A stretch of DNA of 35,314 bases, from the NCBI GenBank assembly GCA_030611045.1, contig JAUWQN010000010.1:1-35314 (forward strand). Direction: 5' to 3'. The notes below the pieces were generated by a model. The model saw nothing but the letters and a program-made list of their open reading frames with translations, did not search any database and was not told where the DNA came from. Shown here one piece after another: positions 23,752-32,828 of this stretch (positions are counted from its first letter, which is position 1; each line of letters opens with the position of its first letter). A program made the position numbers and the translations under genes. The stretch is from Methanosarcinales archaeon. GTDB taxonomy: Archaea > Halobacteriota > Syntropharchaeia > Alkanophagales > Methanospirareceae.

Positions 23752-24602
23752 TAAAAGACACAATAAAAGAGGTAGAAAATCTTGGTATAGAAGCATCGCT
23801 TTCAAACGTGGTTATCACAAGACTCGGCCCGTGGACATTGAGCCATGTGAGATACGATGATGGGGAACTCGGGTGTGGGTGCGCAAACAACGAAGCGGAA
23901 CGAGGAGGGATTCCCAAAGATGTATCGTTTATAAAAGCTCTGCTCGATTTGAATGCTTATGAGGTCTTAGACAAATTGGAGAGTTTTGAGAACAGCGTAT
24001 TCATAAACTCGCTCAGAGCATCAATAGTTTCAGCGCTCTCTTACAGGCTAATGAACGGTGGAAGCGAATTGAAAAAAGAAGGATACGATGTCGAAACCTT
24101 CTCTGCCCCAAACACCCCCCTTTTAAACCCGTCAAAATTCGTGCGAACCTCGGATAAAGTAGCAATGGTTGGTTTTCACATGACGGCTACACCTCTGTGT
24201 GCAGAAGTTGCAAAGGAGGTGCATGTTACCGAGCTCATGGATTTGAAGCAGCTATCGGTCATCGATTTCGATGCTGATGAGGATTCCAGGATGAAAATAT
24301 TTCCCGCAGATAAGAGCAGGGACGTTCTAAGCGGCGCTGATGTTGTTTACATCACTGGTGAGACCGTGGTGAATGGCACATTAGATGAACTTCTCGAATC
24401 TTCACAAAATGCCAGAACACGAATAATCTACGGTCCTACCTCGGCTTTTTATCCCAAAGTGCTTTTTGAACACGGTGTGGACGTTTCTTTGCCGATAATC
24501 TTTCCAAATACTTCTGATTTTCGGAGACGATTCGCACTAAGCCGGGGTTATTGGTATTCGATGCGGGATGTGAAACAGATGTTAATAAAAAGGAGGCAAT
24601 AG
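23742..24602 (+). CDS. DUF4213/DUF364 putative heavy-metal-chelation protein
   Basis: A 286-residue cytosolic protein. The N-terminal part fits DUF4213 (WTLSHVRYDDGELGCGCANN, then SALSYRLMNGG). The C-terminal part fits DUF364, a Rossmann-like fold described as putative heavy-metal chelation, with VAMVGFHMTATPLC and the characteristic VVYITGETVVNGTLDELLESS. Cys45 and Cys47, in GCGC, could bind a metal. Members are often encoded near metal transporters and cofactor genes, but the biochemical role is unproven. It is the first full gene of an operon with the NikA/DppA-type lipoprotein, one base separating them. Confidence 0.85.
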   Translation: MDIIKDTIKEVENLGIEASLSNVVITRLGPWTLSHVRYDDGELGCGCANNEAERGGIPKDVSFIKALLDLNAYEVLDKLESFENSVFINSLRASIVSALSYRLMNGGSELKKEGYDVETFSAPNTPLLNPSKFVRTSDKVAMVGFHMTATPLCAEVAKEVHVTELMDLKQLSVIDFDADEDSRMKIFPADKSRDVLSGADVVYITGETVVNGTLDELLESSQNARTRIIYGPTSAFYPKVLFEHGVDVSLPIIFPNTSDFRRRFALSRGYWYSMRDVKQMLIKRRQ

Positions 24603-24603
24603 A

Positions 24604-26193
24604 ATGGAAAAGAAGTTGAAAAATGCTTTGTTGGGTTGCATAATTGTGGTGGGGATCCTCGGAGGCGGTATGATGGCTGGCTGTATAGCCCCACAGGAAG
24701 AAGCTTCGAACGAGTCACCTCAAGAGATGGTTATTGGGATAGGTGAAGATATAAAAGGGTTGGAGCCTGTTTGTGGGTGTCCTTGGGGAGCACCACTTCG
24801 CCCGATTTATGAAACATTGGTAGTAGAAGATGCGGATCTTAAAATTCAACCTTTGCTGGCAGAGTCATGGGAAGTATCAGAAGACGGTAAAGTATGGACT
24901 TTTCACCTGAGAACGGGAATAAAATTCCACGATGATACTCCATTTGATGCTTCTGCGGTGAAATTTTCTTTTGAATATAACCCTGCCCCATACCGTGCTC
25001 TCACGCGCTACACAGAATCAATAGAGACACCAGATGAATACACGGTTAAATTCGTTTTAAATGAGCCTTATGCACCCCTGTTAAGGGATCTCAGTATGGA
25101 CCCCATAATGAGCCCTACTTGTGTGGATGAGATGGGAGAGTTCGTAAAACCGATCGGGACAGGACCATTCAAACTCGATGAGTGGGTCAAAGGGCAAAAA
25201 ATTGTGCTGGTACAGAATGAAAAATATTGGAGAGGGGCACCAAAATTAGAAGTAGTAACCTTTAAAATAATCCCTGATGCCTCCGCAAGAGCTATGGCTT
25301 TAGAAACCGGAGAAATAGACCTGACAGGTCATCGAGCAGGTAGAGGAGTATTATACGTTTCAGACATCCCGAGGCTGAGAGAAGAACCAGAAATAAAAAT
25401 AGTTGAAGGATATACGCAGCCCTGCGTGAATTGGATTCAGTTCAATACTGAAAAAGAACCATTCCGCGATTTAAAAGTGAGACAAGCTGTTTACTACGCT
25501 CTTGACACTCAAAAAATGGTCGCCTCTATAATGGGTGAGACCGCCGCACCATTATTGAAAGGACCTTTGTCAATACCATCCACCGAACATCTCTTAAACC
25601 AGAATCTAACGTGGTATCCATACAACCCAGAGATAGCAAAAGAGTTATTAACAGAAGCTGGATGGGAAGATACCGATGGAGATGGTATTCGAGATAGAAA
25701 TGGGGAACAACTAAAAGTTACATTTGTTCTCTCTGCTTTCTCTCCAGAATTACCAAAAATCGCAGAGATAGCCCAAGCACAATTGAAAGAGATTGGAATG
25801 GATGTGAAATTGCAAATGGTCGAGTATGGAGCTCAGCAAATGCTGTTTGAAAAGGGGCAATATGACATGATGATGCAAATGGGCGTTTGTGGACATGGTG
25901 ATCCCTCTCTCTGGTTTAATTACTTCTTCCATTCAAAACGGGGGGTTCGCTGCGCTTTCAAAGACAACCAGCTAACTACCCTAATAGACCGTCTGTACAC
26001 CACGGTAGACCCGAAAGACAGTCTTGAGGTATTTTACGAAATCCAGGAGATAATGGAGGAGAGCGCCCCGGGAACTTTCTTATACACCGATCCAAATATC
26101 GTCGCTATGAATAAGCGGGTCAAAGACTACGAGCTGCAAGGAGGAATACACGGGGCATATCTCAGCCTGTGGAAGGTGTACATCGAAGAATAG
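24604..26193 (+). CDS. NikA/DppA-type ABC transporter substrate-binding lipoprotein
   Basis: Family 5 solute-binding protein, 529 residues, that captures peptides, nickel complexes or similar ligands outside the membrane. The signal ends in the lipobox MAGC (Cys27). A Ser/Glu/Gln-rich linker follows, then the family core: RPIYETLVVEDADLKIQPLL, AESWEVSEDGKVWTFHLRTG, GTGPFKLDEW, and the late NPEIAKELLTEAGW segment. A CGHGDPSLWFNYFFHSK stretch near 433 is rich in Cys/His. The AGGAGGCAAT before the ATG overlaps the DUF364 stop. The two permeases and two ATPases lie downstream, after two inserted enzyme genes. The substrate cannot be read from sequence; nickel or a nickel chelate is suggested by the cfb context. 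Confidence 0.92.
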   Translation: MEKKLKNALLGCIIVVGILGGGMMAGCIAPQEEASNESPQEMVIGIGEDIKGLEPVCGCPWGAPLRPIYETLVVEDADLKIQPLLAESWEVSEDGKVWTFHLRTGIKFHDDTPFDASAVKFSFEYNPAPYRALTRYTESIETPDEYTVKFVLNEPYAPLLRDLSMDPIMSPTCVDEMGEFVKPIGTGPFKLDEWVKGQKIVLVQNEKYWRGAPKLEVVTFKIIPDASARAMALETGEIDLTGHRAGRGVLYVSDIPRLREEPEIKIVEGYTQPCVNWIQFNTEKEPFRDLKVRQAVYYALDTQKMVASIMGETAAPLLKGPLSIPSTEHLLNQNLTWYPYNPEIAKELLTEAGWEDTDGDGIRDRNGEQLKVTFVLSAFSPELPKIAEIAQAQLKEIGMDVKLQMVEYGAQQMLFEKGQYDMMMQMGVCGHGDPSLWFNYFFHSKRGVRCAFKDNQLTTLIDRLYTTVDPKDSLEVFYEIQEIMEESAPGTFLYTDPNIVAMNKRVKDYELQGGIHGAYLSLWKVYIEE

Positions 26194-26211
26194 GACAGGA
26201 GGTAAAAAAAC

Positions 26212-26673
26212 ATGGAAATGAGTGATGATGTGAAGAGAGTAATAAACAACAATGTTGTCCATTTAGCGACTTCTTCAAGAGACGGAAAGCCGAATGTGGT
26301 CCCAGTGGGGCTTTGCAGAGCGATCAGCAACCATGAACTGCTGATTGTAGATGTGTATTTCAAAAAGACGAGAAAAAACCTGGAGGAAAATTCACAGGTT
26401 GCAATTGCAGTTGAAGCGCTGGAAGAACTGAGAGCGTATCAGCTTAAAGGGAAAGCAAAGATTTTCACGCAGGGGGAATTATATGAGAGAGCGATGGAAA
26501 TAATGAAAGAGCAGGACAAAGTGCGAGAGAGAAAGATCTCGGCATGGAGAGAAAAGAGACCTGATCTGGCAGAGAGATTTGAAAAACTTGCTGAACGGCA
26601 TCACAAACTAAGACCGAAAGCTGTTGTACTGGTAGATGTGAGGGAGATATATTCGACAATGCATAATGCATAG
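26212..26673 (+). CDS. Pyridoxamine 5'-phosphate oxidase-fold flavoprotein
   Basis: Small split-barrel protein of the PPOX/flavin-binding superfamily, 153 residues. Core strands read VVHLATSSRDGKPNVVPVGL, then LLIVDVYFKKTRKNLEENSQVAIAV, then AYQLKGKAKIFTQG. A charged helical tail follows. Members bind FMN, F420 or heme and reduce small molecules; this one's cofactor is unknown. It is translated from an AGGAGGT site and sits between the substrate-binding protein and a methyltransferase, inside the transporter operon. Its conservation there would suggest processing of the imported compound or of a tetrapyrrole. Confidence 0.85.
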   Translation: MEMSDDVKRVINNNVVHLATSSRDGKPNVVPVGLCRAISNHELLIVDVYFKKTRKNLEENSQVAIAVEALEELRAYQLKGKAKIFTQGELYERAMEIMKEQDKVRERKISAWREKRPDLAERFEKLAERHHKLRPKAVVLVDVREIYSTMHNA

Positions 26674-26689
26674 GAGGGGAGGTAACGAA

Positions 26690-27697
26690 ATGGATAAAAT
26701 AGTATATAGGATACCCGAATTAGATTTTGGGTTTATAGATGAAATAACAAAAGGAAACGAAAAAGCAAATATTCTATTTACTGCCGTGGATTACGGAATT
26801 TTTGATCTACTCACCCAACCAAAGACGGCGGATCAGGTTTCAGAGGCAATCAAAACCGACCCTTACTTGACTGAGAAGTTCTTGAATACGCTGGTGGCTT
26901 TGAATCTTCTCCACAAAATAGAGAACAGATACTTAAATACCAAACTTGCAGAGACGTTTCTTGTGAAGAAAAGCCCTTTTTATCAAGGCACTTTATTTGG
27001 GATGAAGAGGAGAGGATCAACAGATTGGCAAAGAATAAGTAAAGCACTAAAGAACGGCGGTATTCAAACAGGAACAGGAAATAAGAGCATTATTGACCGA
27101 ACATTTATTATAGGGCATGCTGAAATAGCCATTACAGGTGCTTTGCAAAGGGCAGTGGACGTTATTTCAACACTTCCAGAATTTGGAAATGCAAAAAAGA
27201 TCCTTGACCTCGGTGGTGGTCATGGGCTGTATTCTATTGCCTTCCAGCAATTGAAGCCCGACCTTGAAGTCGTTTTATTTGATCTGCCTCACGTTACAGA
27301 AATTGCAAAGGAATATCTCGAGCAATATGGAATGCAAGGCAAAATAAAAATTGTTGCTGGTGATTTTACCAAAGATGACATTGGCAATGGCTATGACATT
27401 GTTTTTGTATCCGATGTGACGATATCCGGTATCCTAAAGAAGATATATGATGCTCTGAACGAGAATGGTGCCCTGATCTACCGACGATGGACAATTAACG
27501 ATAATAGAACGTCACCCTTGACTTCTGTTCTATTTGATTTCATGCTGGCAATGAGGAGAAGTGAGCACCGAGTGTACACATTGGGAGAATACATCCGTCT
27601 TTTGGATGCTGCGGGATTTTCTATCACACGAATCCTGGATATATCCTACCCACAAGACCCAACAAAAATCCTCATCGCAAAGAAGGAGAGATGTTGA
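26690..27697 (+). CDS. O-methyltransferase-like protein (acetylserotonin/hydroxyneurosporene type)
   Basis: Class I SAM methyltransferase of 335 residues with an N-terminal winged-helix dimerisation domain (AVDYGIFDLLTQPKTADQVSEAI, then LTEKFLNTLVALNLL) and a catalytic domain with motif I ILDLGGGHGLYS near 166-177, and VVLFDLPHV. This is the architecture of plant-type O-methyltransferases and bacterial C/O-methylases acting on aromatic or tetrapyrrole substrates. I start it at the ATG at 26690, which follows GGAGGTAACGAA; an earlier ATG at 26666 lies inside the PPOX gene. Its stop overlaps the start of the permease gene. The substrate is not identifiable. No catalytic His could be assigned with certainty, so it may act on an N, S or C atom, or be regulatory. 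Confidence 0.85.
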   Translation: MDKIVYRIPELDFGFIDEITKGNEKANILFTAVDYGIFDLLTQPKTADQVSEAIKTDPYLTEKFLNTLVALNLLHKIENRYLNTKLAETFLVKKSPFYQGTLFGMKRRGSTDWQRISKALKNGGIQTGTGNKSIIDRTFIIGHAEIAITGALQRAVDVISTLPEFGNAKKILDLGGGHGLYSIAFQQLKPDLEVVLFDLPHVTEIAKEYLEQYGMQGKIKIVAGDFTKDDIGNGYDIVFVSDVTISGILKKIYDALNENGALIYRRWTINDNRTSPLTSVLFDFMLAMRRSEHRVYTLGEYIRLLDAAGFSITRILDISYPQDPTKILIAKKERC

Positions 27698-28632
27698 AAT
27701 ATCTATTAAGACGGTTTCTTTTGGTATTTGTGGTGGTTCTTGGTGTAACAGTGGTTACTTTCTCCGTTATGCACTTCACCCCCGGTGATCCAGCGGAGAT
27801 GATCGCGATAGGCCGATATGGCGAGGATTTAACACAGAAGGAAATAGAATGGGTAAGAACCACAGAGGGGTTAGATGCCCCAATATATGTCCAATACGGT
27901 ATATGGTTAAACCATCTTTTGCATGGTGATCTTGGTAACTCCTTGATAACAGGTGATCCGGTCTTATCGGAAATTTTAACGAGAGTTCCGGCCACGATGG
28001 AATTGGCAATCCTCAGCATGATACTATCGCTATTAATTGCAATTCCAATTGGTATCATCGCAGCGATAAAACAGTATTCCATCATAGATAATTTCAGCAT
28101 GATCGGAGCATTGGTCGGGGTTTCTATGCCAAATTTCTGGCTCGGTCTGCTGCTCATATTATTTTTCTCAGTATATCTCGGTTGGCTCCCGGTTTGCGGT
28201 TACGGTGGATTTGAGCACATAATATTACCTGCGATAACGCTTGGAACTGGAATGGCCGCCATTACAACCAGACTTACCCGATCGAGCATGTTAGAGGTGC
28301 TCAGCCAGGATTATATCAGGACTGCAAGAGCGAAAGGTTTGAGCGAAAAACTTGTGATAAGCAGACACGCATTAAAAAATGCTTTTATTCCGGTGATTAC
28401 CGTCATTGGCCTGCAGTTCGGTTATCTCCTCGAAGGAGTGGTCATTGTTGAAACGATATTCGCATGGCCCGGTGTGGGCAGACTTTTAGTGGACTCTATA
28501 TTTGCACGGGATTTCTTCATGATCCAAGGATGTGTATTATTCATAGTCATAATATTTGCCTTCACAAATCTACTCGTCGATATTTCATACGCCTACCTGG
28601 ACCCGAGAATAAGATATCAGAGGAGGGATTGA
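27691..28632 (+). CDS. NikB/DppB-type ABC transporter permease
   Basis: First membrane subunit of a nickel/dipeptide-type importer, 313 residues. The N-terminal helix MLKYLLRRFLLVFVVVLGVT leads to FTPGDPAEMI. The binding-protein-dependent permease motif (EAA loop) is RTARAKGLSEKLVISRHALKNAFIPVI, which contacts the ATPases. Six membrane segments are visible. It overlaps the methyltransferase stop by seven bases and is followed by the second permease after two bases. Confidence 0.93.
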   Translation: MLKYLLRRFLLVFVVVLGVTVVTFSVMHFTPGDPAEMIAIGRYGEDLTQKEIEWVRTTEGLDAPIYVQYGIWLNHLLHGDLGNSLITGDPVLSEILTRVPATMELAILSMILSLLIAIPIGIIAAIKQYSIIDNFSMIGALVGVSMPNFWLGLLLILFFSVYLGWLPVCGYGGFEHIILPAITLGTGMAAITTRLTRSSMLEVLSQDYIRTARAKGLSEKLVISRHALKNAFIPVITVIGLQFGYLLEGVVIVETIFAWPGVGRLLVDSIFARDFFMIQGCVLFIVIIFAFTNLLVDISYAYLDPRIRYQRRD

Positions 28633-28634
28633 TA

Positions 28635-29513
28635 ATGCACGACATCGTGATAAGAATCATACAAAGTAGGACATCCTTTACAGACTTTTTCCGATATCTT
28701 AAAAAGAATAAGTTGGCTGTAATGGGTTTGACGATTATTCTTTCACTTATACTCATCGCATTTATAGCTCCCTTTATAGCTCCGCATGACCCCCTCGAAC
28801 TAAACCTAAATAACCGTTTGTTACAGCCATGCGAGGGATATCCTTTAGGGACGGATGATCTTGGTCGTTGTATTTTAAGCAGAATCATATACGGTACCAT
28901 GATTTCTTTGGAGATAGGAATAGTCGTAGTTGGGATAACTTCGAGCATTGGGCTGGTACTTGGAGGATTTGCTGGCTACTATGGAGGTATCCTTGATGAG
29001 ATCATCATGCGTGTGGTGGACATTATGCTCTCGTTCCCTGGAATTATATTGGCGTTGACCATTGCCGGGGTATTAGGTCCAAGTTTATTCAATGTCATGC
29101 TGGCGTTGACGCTCGTACACTGGACGAGCTATGCCAGGGTTGTACGTGGGTCTGTTCTCTCTGTGAAAGAAAAAGAGTTTGTAGAATCGGCAAGAGCGCT
29201 TGGTGCAAGTAATCTCTATATCATGGTCCATCATATTCTACCGAATGTGATAGCACCAGTTATCGTGATGGCCACGCTTGGCATGGGACATGTCATCCTA
29301 TCGGCTGCGGCACTAAGTTTTCTTGGGCTTGGAGCGCAGCCACCAATACCGGAATGGGGCGCGATGTTGAATAGTGGCAGAGCTTTCATGCGAACAGCAC
29401 CATCTCTAACGATCTTTCCGGGGTTGGCAATTATGATCACTGTATTGGCATTTAACTTCCTTGGAGATGGATTAAGGGATGCTTTGGATCCGAGAAGAGA
29501 GGCGGTAACATGA
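28635..29513 (+). CDS. NikC/DppC-type ABC transporter permease
   Basis: Second membrane subunit, 292 residues from the ATG at 28635, which is preceded by AGGAGGGATTGATA. The longer in-frame opening from 28464 lies inside the upstream permease gene and is not used. Family marks are the N-terminal FFRYLKKNKLAVMGL, PLGTDDLGRCILSRIIYG, and the EAA loop ESARALGASNLYIMVHHILPNVIAPV. The end DGLRDALDPR is typical of DppC. It overlaps the next ATPase gene by four bases. Confidence 0.94.
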   Translation: MHDIVIRIIQSRTSFTDFFRYLKKNKLAVMGLTIILSLILIAFIAPFIAPHDPLELNLNNRLLQPCEGYPLGTDDLGRCILSRIIYGTMISLEIGIVVVGITSSIGLVLGGFAGYYGGILDEIIMRVVDIMLSFPGIILALTIAGVLGPSLFNVMLALTLVHWTSYARVVRGSVLSVKEKEFVESARALGASNLYIMVHHILPNVIAPVIVMATLGMGHVILSAAALSFLGLGAQPPIPEWGAMLNSGRAFMRTAPSLTIFPGLAIMITVLAFNFLGDGLRDALDPRREAVT

Positions 29514-30445
29514 GTTTATTGCAGATAACCAACCTAAGAACCTGGATCCCAACCCGGGACGGGATTGTAAAAGCGGTGAATGCTGTTGACCTTGAGATAG
29601 AAGATAATGAGAAATTGGGGCTAATAGGCGAAACAGGCTGCGGTAAAAGTATTTTAGGAATGAGCATAACACGACTGCTCCAGCCAAGCACGAAGATCGC
29701 AGGAGAAATCGTGTATAAAGGCAAAGACCTTCTAAGGCTGAACGAAGAAGAGATGAGAAAGATAAGGGGTAAGGAAATCGCGATGATCCTTCAGAATCCT
29801 ACAACATCATTGAATCCCGTTTTGAAAGTGGGAGACCAGATAGCAGAGGCGATTCGCTTGCATCAAGGATTGGATAAAAGAACGGCGAGAAAAGAAGCAA
29901 TTGAAATGCTCGAATCCGTGAAAATACCTTTGCCTGAGAAAAGGGCAAATGAGTATCCGCATGAGTTCAGTGGAGGAATGAAGGAAAGGGTAATGATCGC
30001 AATGGGACTTGCATGCGACCCCTCTTTGATTATCGCAGATGAACCAACAAAAGGTTTGGACATCACAATAAAAATGCAGATAGTGAAGCTCATGAAAGAA
30101 GTGACAAAACAGAGGTCAATGCTATTCATAACGCATGATTTAGGAGTTGCAGCAAAGATTTGTGATAATATCGCAGTGATGTATGCGGGAGAATTAGTCG
30201 AATATGCGAAAACAGATGAGATATTCAAGAAACCGATGCACCCCTATACACAGGGATTTCTTAATTCACTTCCAAATATGGGCTTAAAACCAATAAGAGG
30301 CCTGAGTCCTTCTTTGATTGACCCACCATCTGGTTGCAGGTTCCATCCAAGATGTGACTATGCAGAAGAGAGATGTAAAAATAGGCATCCAGAAATGTTA
30401 ATCATAGGAAATGGGCATTATGTGAGGTGTTTCTTGTATGATTGA
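29510..30445 (+). CDS. NikD/DppD-type ABC transporter ATPase
   Basis: First ATPase of the importer, 311 residues. Walker A is GETGCGKS (about 42-49), the Q-loop is ILQNPTTSLNPV, the signature is FSGGMKERV, Walker B is LIIADEPTKGLD, and the H-loop is FITHDLG. The C-terminal oligopeptide-transporter domain PPSGCRFHPRCDYAEERC has the spaced cysteines seen in the Dpp/Opp group. It overlaps the second ATPase gene by eight bases, which suggests equal expression of the pair. Confidence 0.94.
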   Translation: MSLLQITNLRTWIPTRDGIVKAVNAVDLEIEDNEKLGLIGETGCGKSILGMSITRLLQPSTKIAGEIVYKGKDLLRLNEEEMRKIRGKEIAMILQNPTTSLNPVLKVGDQIAEAIRLHQGLDKRTARKEAIEMLESVKIPLPEKRANEYPHEFSGGMKERVMIAMGLACDPSLIIADEPTKGLDITIKMQIVKLMKEVTKQRSMLFITHDLGVAAKICDNIAVMYAGELVEYAKTDEIFKKPMHPYTQGFLNSLPNMGLKPIRGLSPSLIDPPSGCRFHPRCDYAEERCKNRHPEMLIIGNGHYVRCFLYD

Positions 30446-31358
30446 AGTTGAACATCTGTGTAAATATTTCTTCAGCGGGATGTTGAGAACGCGATGTGTG
30501 AAGGCTGTGGATGGCGTATCATTCCATATCGAGAAAGGAGAAACATTAGGACTTGTTGGAGAGAGTGGATGTGGAAAGACGACAATTGGGAAGTCACTCT
30601 TACGATTGATTGAACCAACCTCGGGCAAAGTTATTTTTGATGGCGTTGATTTGATGCAGTTGAATAAGAAGGAACTGAGAAGGCTCAGACCTCGCATGCA
30701 GATGATATTTCAAGATCCAGACGCATCGCTCAATCCAAGAATGAAGATGGGCGCCAGTATTGCAGAACCTCTGAAATTGAAGCTACGAGGGAAGATAGAT
30801 AAAAAAGAGCTAAAAGAAAGGGTTTTGGAATTAATAGAAATGGTGGGATTGAATCCAGAACACGGCAATCGTTATCCTTATCAGCTCAGCGGTGGGCAGA
30901 ATCAAAGGGTTGTGCTCGCAAGGGTTCTTTCGCTCAATCCTGACTTTATTGTTGCTGATGAGCCCACCTCTTCTTTAGATGTCTCCGTTCAGGCGCAGAT
31001 ACTAAATTTAATGAAGGATTTGAAACGGGAATTGCATTTGACACTTCTGTTCATATCGCATGATTTAGAAGTTGTGCGGCATGTAAGCGATCGGATAGCG
31101 GTAATGTATCTCGGTAAAATCGTGGAAATAGGTAATACAAACGAGATACTTGGTTATGAAAGGCATCCATACACTAATGAACTGATTTCTCCAGTATCTG
31201 AATTAGACGGAAATATGAATATGAAAAATGGGAGTGATTATCCATCAGGGTGCGTGTTTTATCAGAAATGCCCTTTTGCAGCGGAAATTTGTAAGAAAAA
31301 AGAGCCGATGATGGTTGAACTTGGAAATGGACATTGGGTAGCCTGTCATTTTGTTTAA
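30438..31358 (+). CDS. NikE/DppF-type ABC transporter ATPase
   Basis: Second ATPase, 306 residues. Walker A is GESGCGKTT, the Q-loop is IFQDPDASLNPR, the signature is LSGGQNQRV, Walker B is FIVADEPTSSLD, and the C-terminal GCVFYQKCPFAAEIC cysteine motif is present. It closes the operon that began at 23659. A hairpin with a T-run follows at 31399-31420, in the 105-base gap before cfbE. Confidence 0.94.
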   Translation: MIEVEHLCKYFFSGMLRTRCVKAVDGVSFHIEKGETLGLVGESGCGKTTIGKSLLRLIEPTSGKVIFDGVDLMQLNKKELRRLRPRMQMIFQDPDASLNPRMKMGASIAEPLKLKLRGKIDKKELKERVLELIEMVGLNPEHGNRYPYQLSGGQNQRVVLARVLSLNPDFIVADEPTSSLDVSVQAQILNLMKDLKRELHLTLLFISHDLEVVRHVSDRIAVMYLGKIVEIGNTNEILGYERHPYTNELISPVSELDGNMNMKNGSDYPSGCVFYQKCPFAAEICKKKEPMMVELGNGHWVACHFV

Positions 31359-31398
31359 ACGTCCACAATTTTTTACCGTTCGGAGTGACGTATGTGGT

Positions 31399-31420
31399 AT
31401 TCAGAATTGCTGAATTTTTT
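31399..31420 (+). terminator. Hairpin with T-run between the transporter operon and cfbE
   Basis: ATTCAG (31399-31404) and CTGAAT (31410-31415) form a perfect six-pair stem with an AATTG loop, and six T residues follow immediately. This fits a terminator for the importer operon. A TATA-like TTTATAAAC (31428-31436) just downstream could be the cfbE promoter. Confidence 0.5.
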
Positions 31421-31463
31421 AAAGATTTTATAAACGAAAAGTCAATAAAGGAGCACCAGATAA

Positions 31464-32762
31464 ATGAACGTAAACGAAGCATCCAGAATATTAGTTTTAG
31501 ACCCCATTCACGGGGCAGAAGTTATTGCGGAAGAGCTAAAAGGACTTGGAAAGGACGTTGAGATATTCAATCCATATCGAAACCCTTTTTTGGATCAAAC
31601 CTTTTTAAAAGGTTTGAGTTTTGATCTGGTTATCGCACCGGTTCACCTGAATCCGAACTTTGAAATTGTAAAGCACGCTCTAAAGAATAACATACCTTTT
31701 ATGACTCATCACGAGGCTGTAAAAGAGATTGTAGGCATAAAGAACCTTTTTACAGATATAAAAGTAGTAGAAGTGACAGGAACGATTGGGAAAACCACGG
31801 TCTGCGAGCTGATCTCTCAGTTGTTAAAAAACAAGAAGGTTCTTTCGCATACCAGTTCTTCTACAAGGTTCGTATCACTTGAGGATACAGTAATATTCCA
31901 AAAATTGGGCGGAGCACCTGCAAATGTGTTAAAAGTGATGGAAATAGCGAGGGAAAAGATTTTGAAGCCAGATATAGCACTGTTTGAAATTTCGCTTGGT
32001 TTAACCGGAATAGGCGATGTGGGAGTGATAACGAGCTTAAAGGAAGATTATAGAATTGCAGGTGGCACAAAAGATGCCTCTGCCGCGAAAAAGGCTTCAA
32101 TAAAGAACTTTGATGACAGAAGTATCATTGTCCATCAGGGTTTATCCGATGTAAACATGAGCGGGAATACGTTCGGTGACAAAGATAAAACTCTGTGGAT
32201 TAAGGAAAACAAAGTCATTTTTAACCAGTTGGGAACCATAAACGGCGATTTTATGAGTGGCGAGATAGCATTCAAACCCCTTGATTCCTATATTGGCACA
32301 GCGTTTTACAGGGATCCTTTGGAAGCGGCTTTTTGCGCTGTGTTAAGTCTCGGCATACCCCCAAAGGAGATCAATACTACCATTTCAGCGGTAGGTGGCA
32401 GGATGAAACTGGAGGAGCTAAAAGGGCGGTTTTTGATTGACAATTCCAATTCAGGCACAAGATTGAAGTTTATCGGCGAGATGACGGAGATGGCACGAAG
32501 ATTATCCGAAAAGATGATTTTAATCGTTGGAGAAGAGTCAGAATATGTGTGTGAGGGTGTGAGTATGGAGGAACTCCAGAAAGTGGTTGCGCAGAGAGCA
32601 TCTGATTTCGTTGAGATACTCATTGTGGGTGAGAAGTTTAAGGGACAAATCAGAGGAAAGAACGTGCTTTTTGCTCCTAATTTAGAGGTAGCATTAGAAA
32701 ACGCCATTAACGATTCGAAAGAAGGTTCTGTGATTGTTTCTAATGTTAAGATGTGGCGGTGA
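31464..32762 (+). CDS. cfbE: Coenzyme F430 synthetase (Mur-ligase homologue)
   Basis: ATP-dependent closure of the carbocyclic six-membered ring from the g-propionate of seco-F430, the final step to F430. The 432-residue protein is a divergent Mur ligase: the P-loop is VEVTGTIGKTTVCEL (GTIGKTT at 106-112), a central domain holds DIALFEISLGLTGIGDVGVITS, and a C-terminal domain holds MILIVGEESEYVCEG. Mur genes for peptidoglycan are not expected here, and cfbD follows after 66 bases, so the F430 role is well supported. AAGGAG lies ten bases before the ATG. Confidence 0.94.
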   Translation: MNVNEASRILVLDPIHGAEVIAEELKGLGKDVEIFNPYRNPFLDQTFLKGLSFDLVIAPVHLNPNFEIVKHALKNNIPFMTHHEAVKEIVGIKNLFTDIKVVEVTGTIGKTTVCELISQLLKNKKVLSHTSSSTRFVSLEDTVIFQKLGGAPANVLKVMEIAREKILKPDIALFEISLGLTGIGDVGVITSLKEDYRIAGGTKDASAAKKASIKNFDDRSIIVHQGLSDVNMSGNTFGDKDKTLWIKENKVIFNQLGTINGDFMSGEIAFKPLDSYIGTAFYRDPLEAAFCAVLSLGIPPKEINTTISAVGGRMKLEELKGRFLIDNSNSGTRLKFIGEMTEMARRLSEKMILIVGEESEYVCEGVSMEELQKVVAQRASDFVEILIVGEKFKGQIRGKNVLFAPNLEVALENAINDSKEGSVIVSNVKMWR

Positions 32763-32828
32763 TTTTTGCTTTGCAAATTAAAAAATGTTTTAAATTAAAT
32801 TATAATATAATGAGAGGAAGACAAGAGC

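Noticed and set aside
28464-28634. Longer N-terminus of the second permease
   Set aside because: The extra residues overlap the upstream permease out of frame and lack membrane-protein character. A good ribosome site precedes the ATG at 28635.
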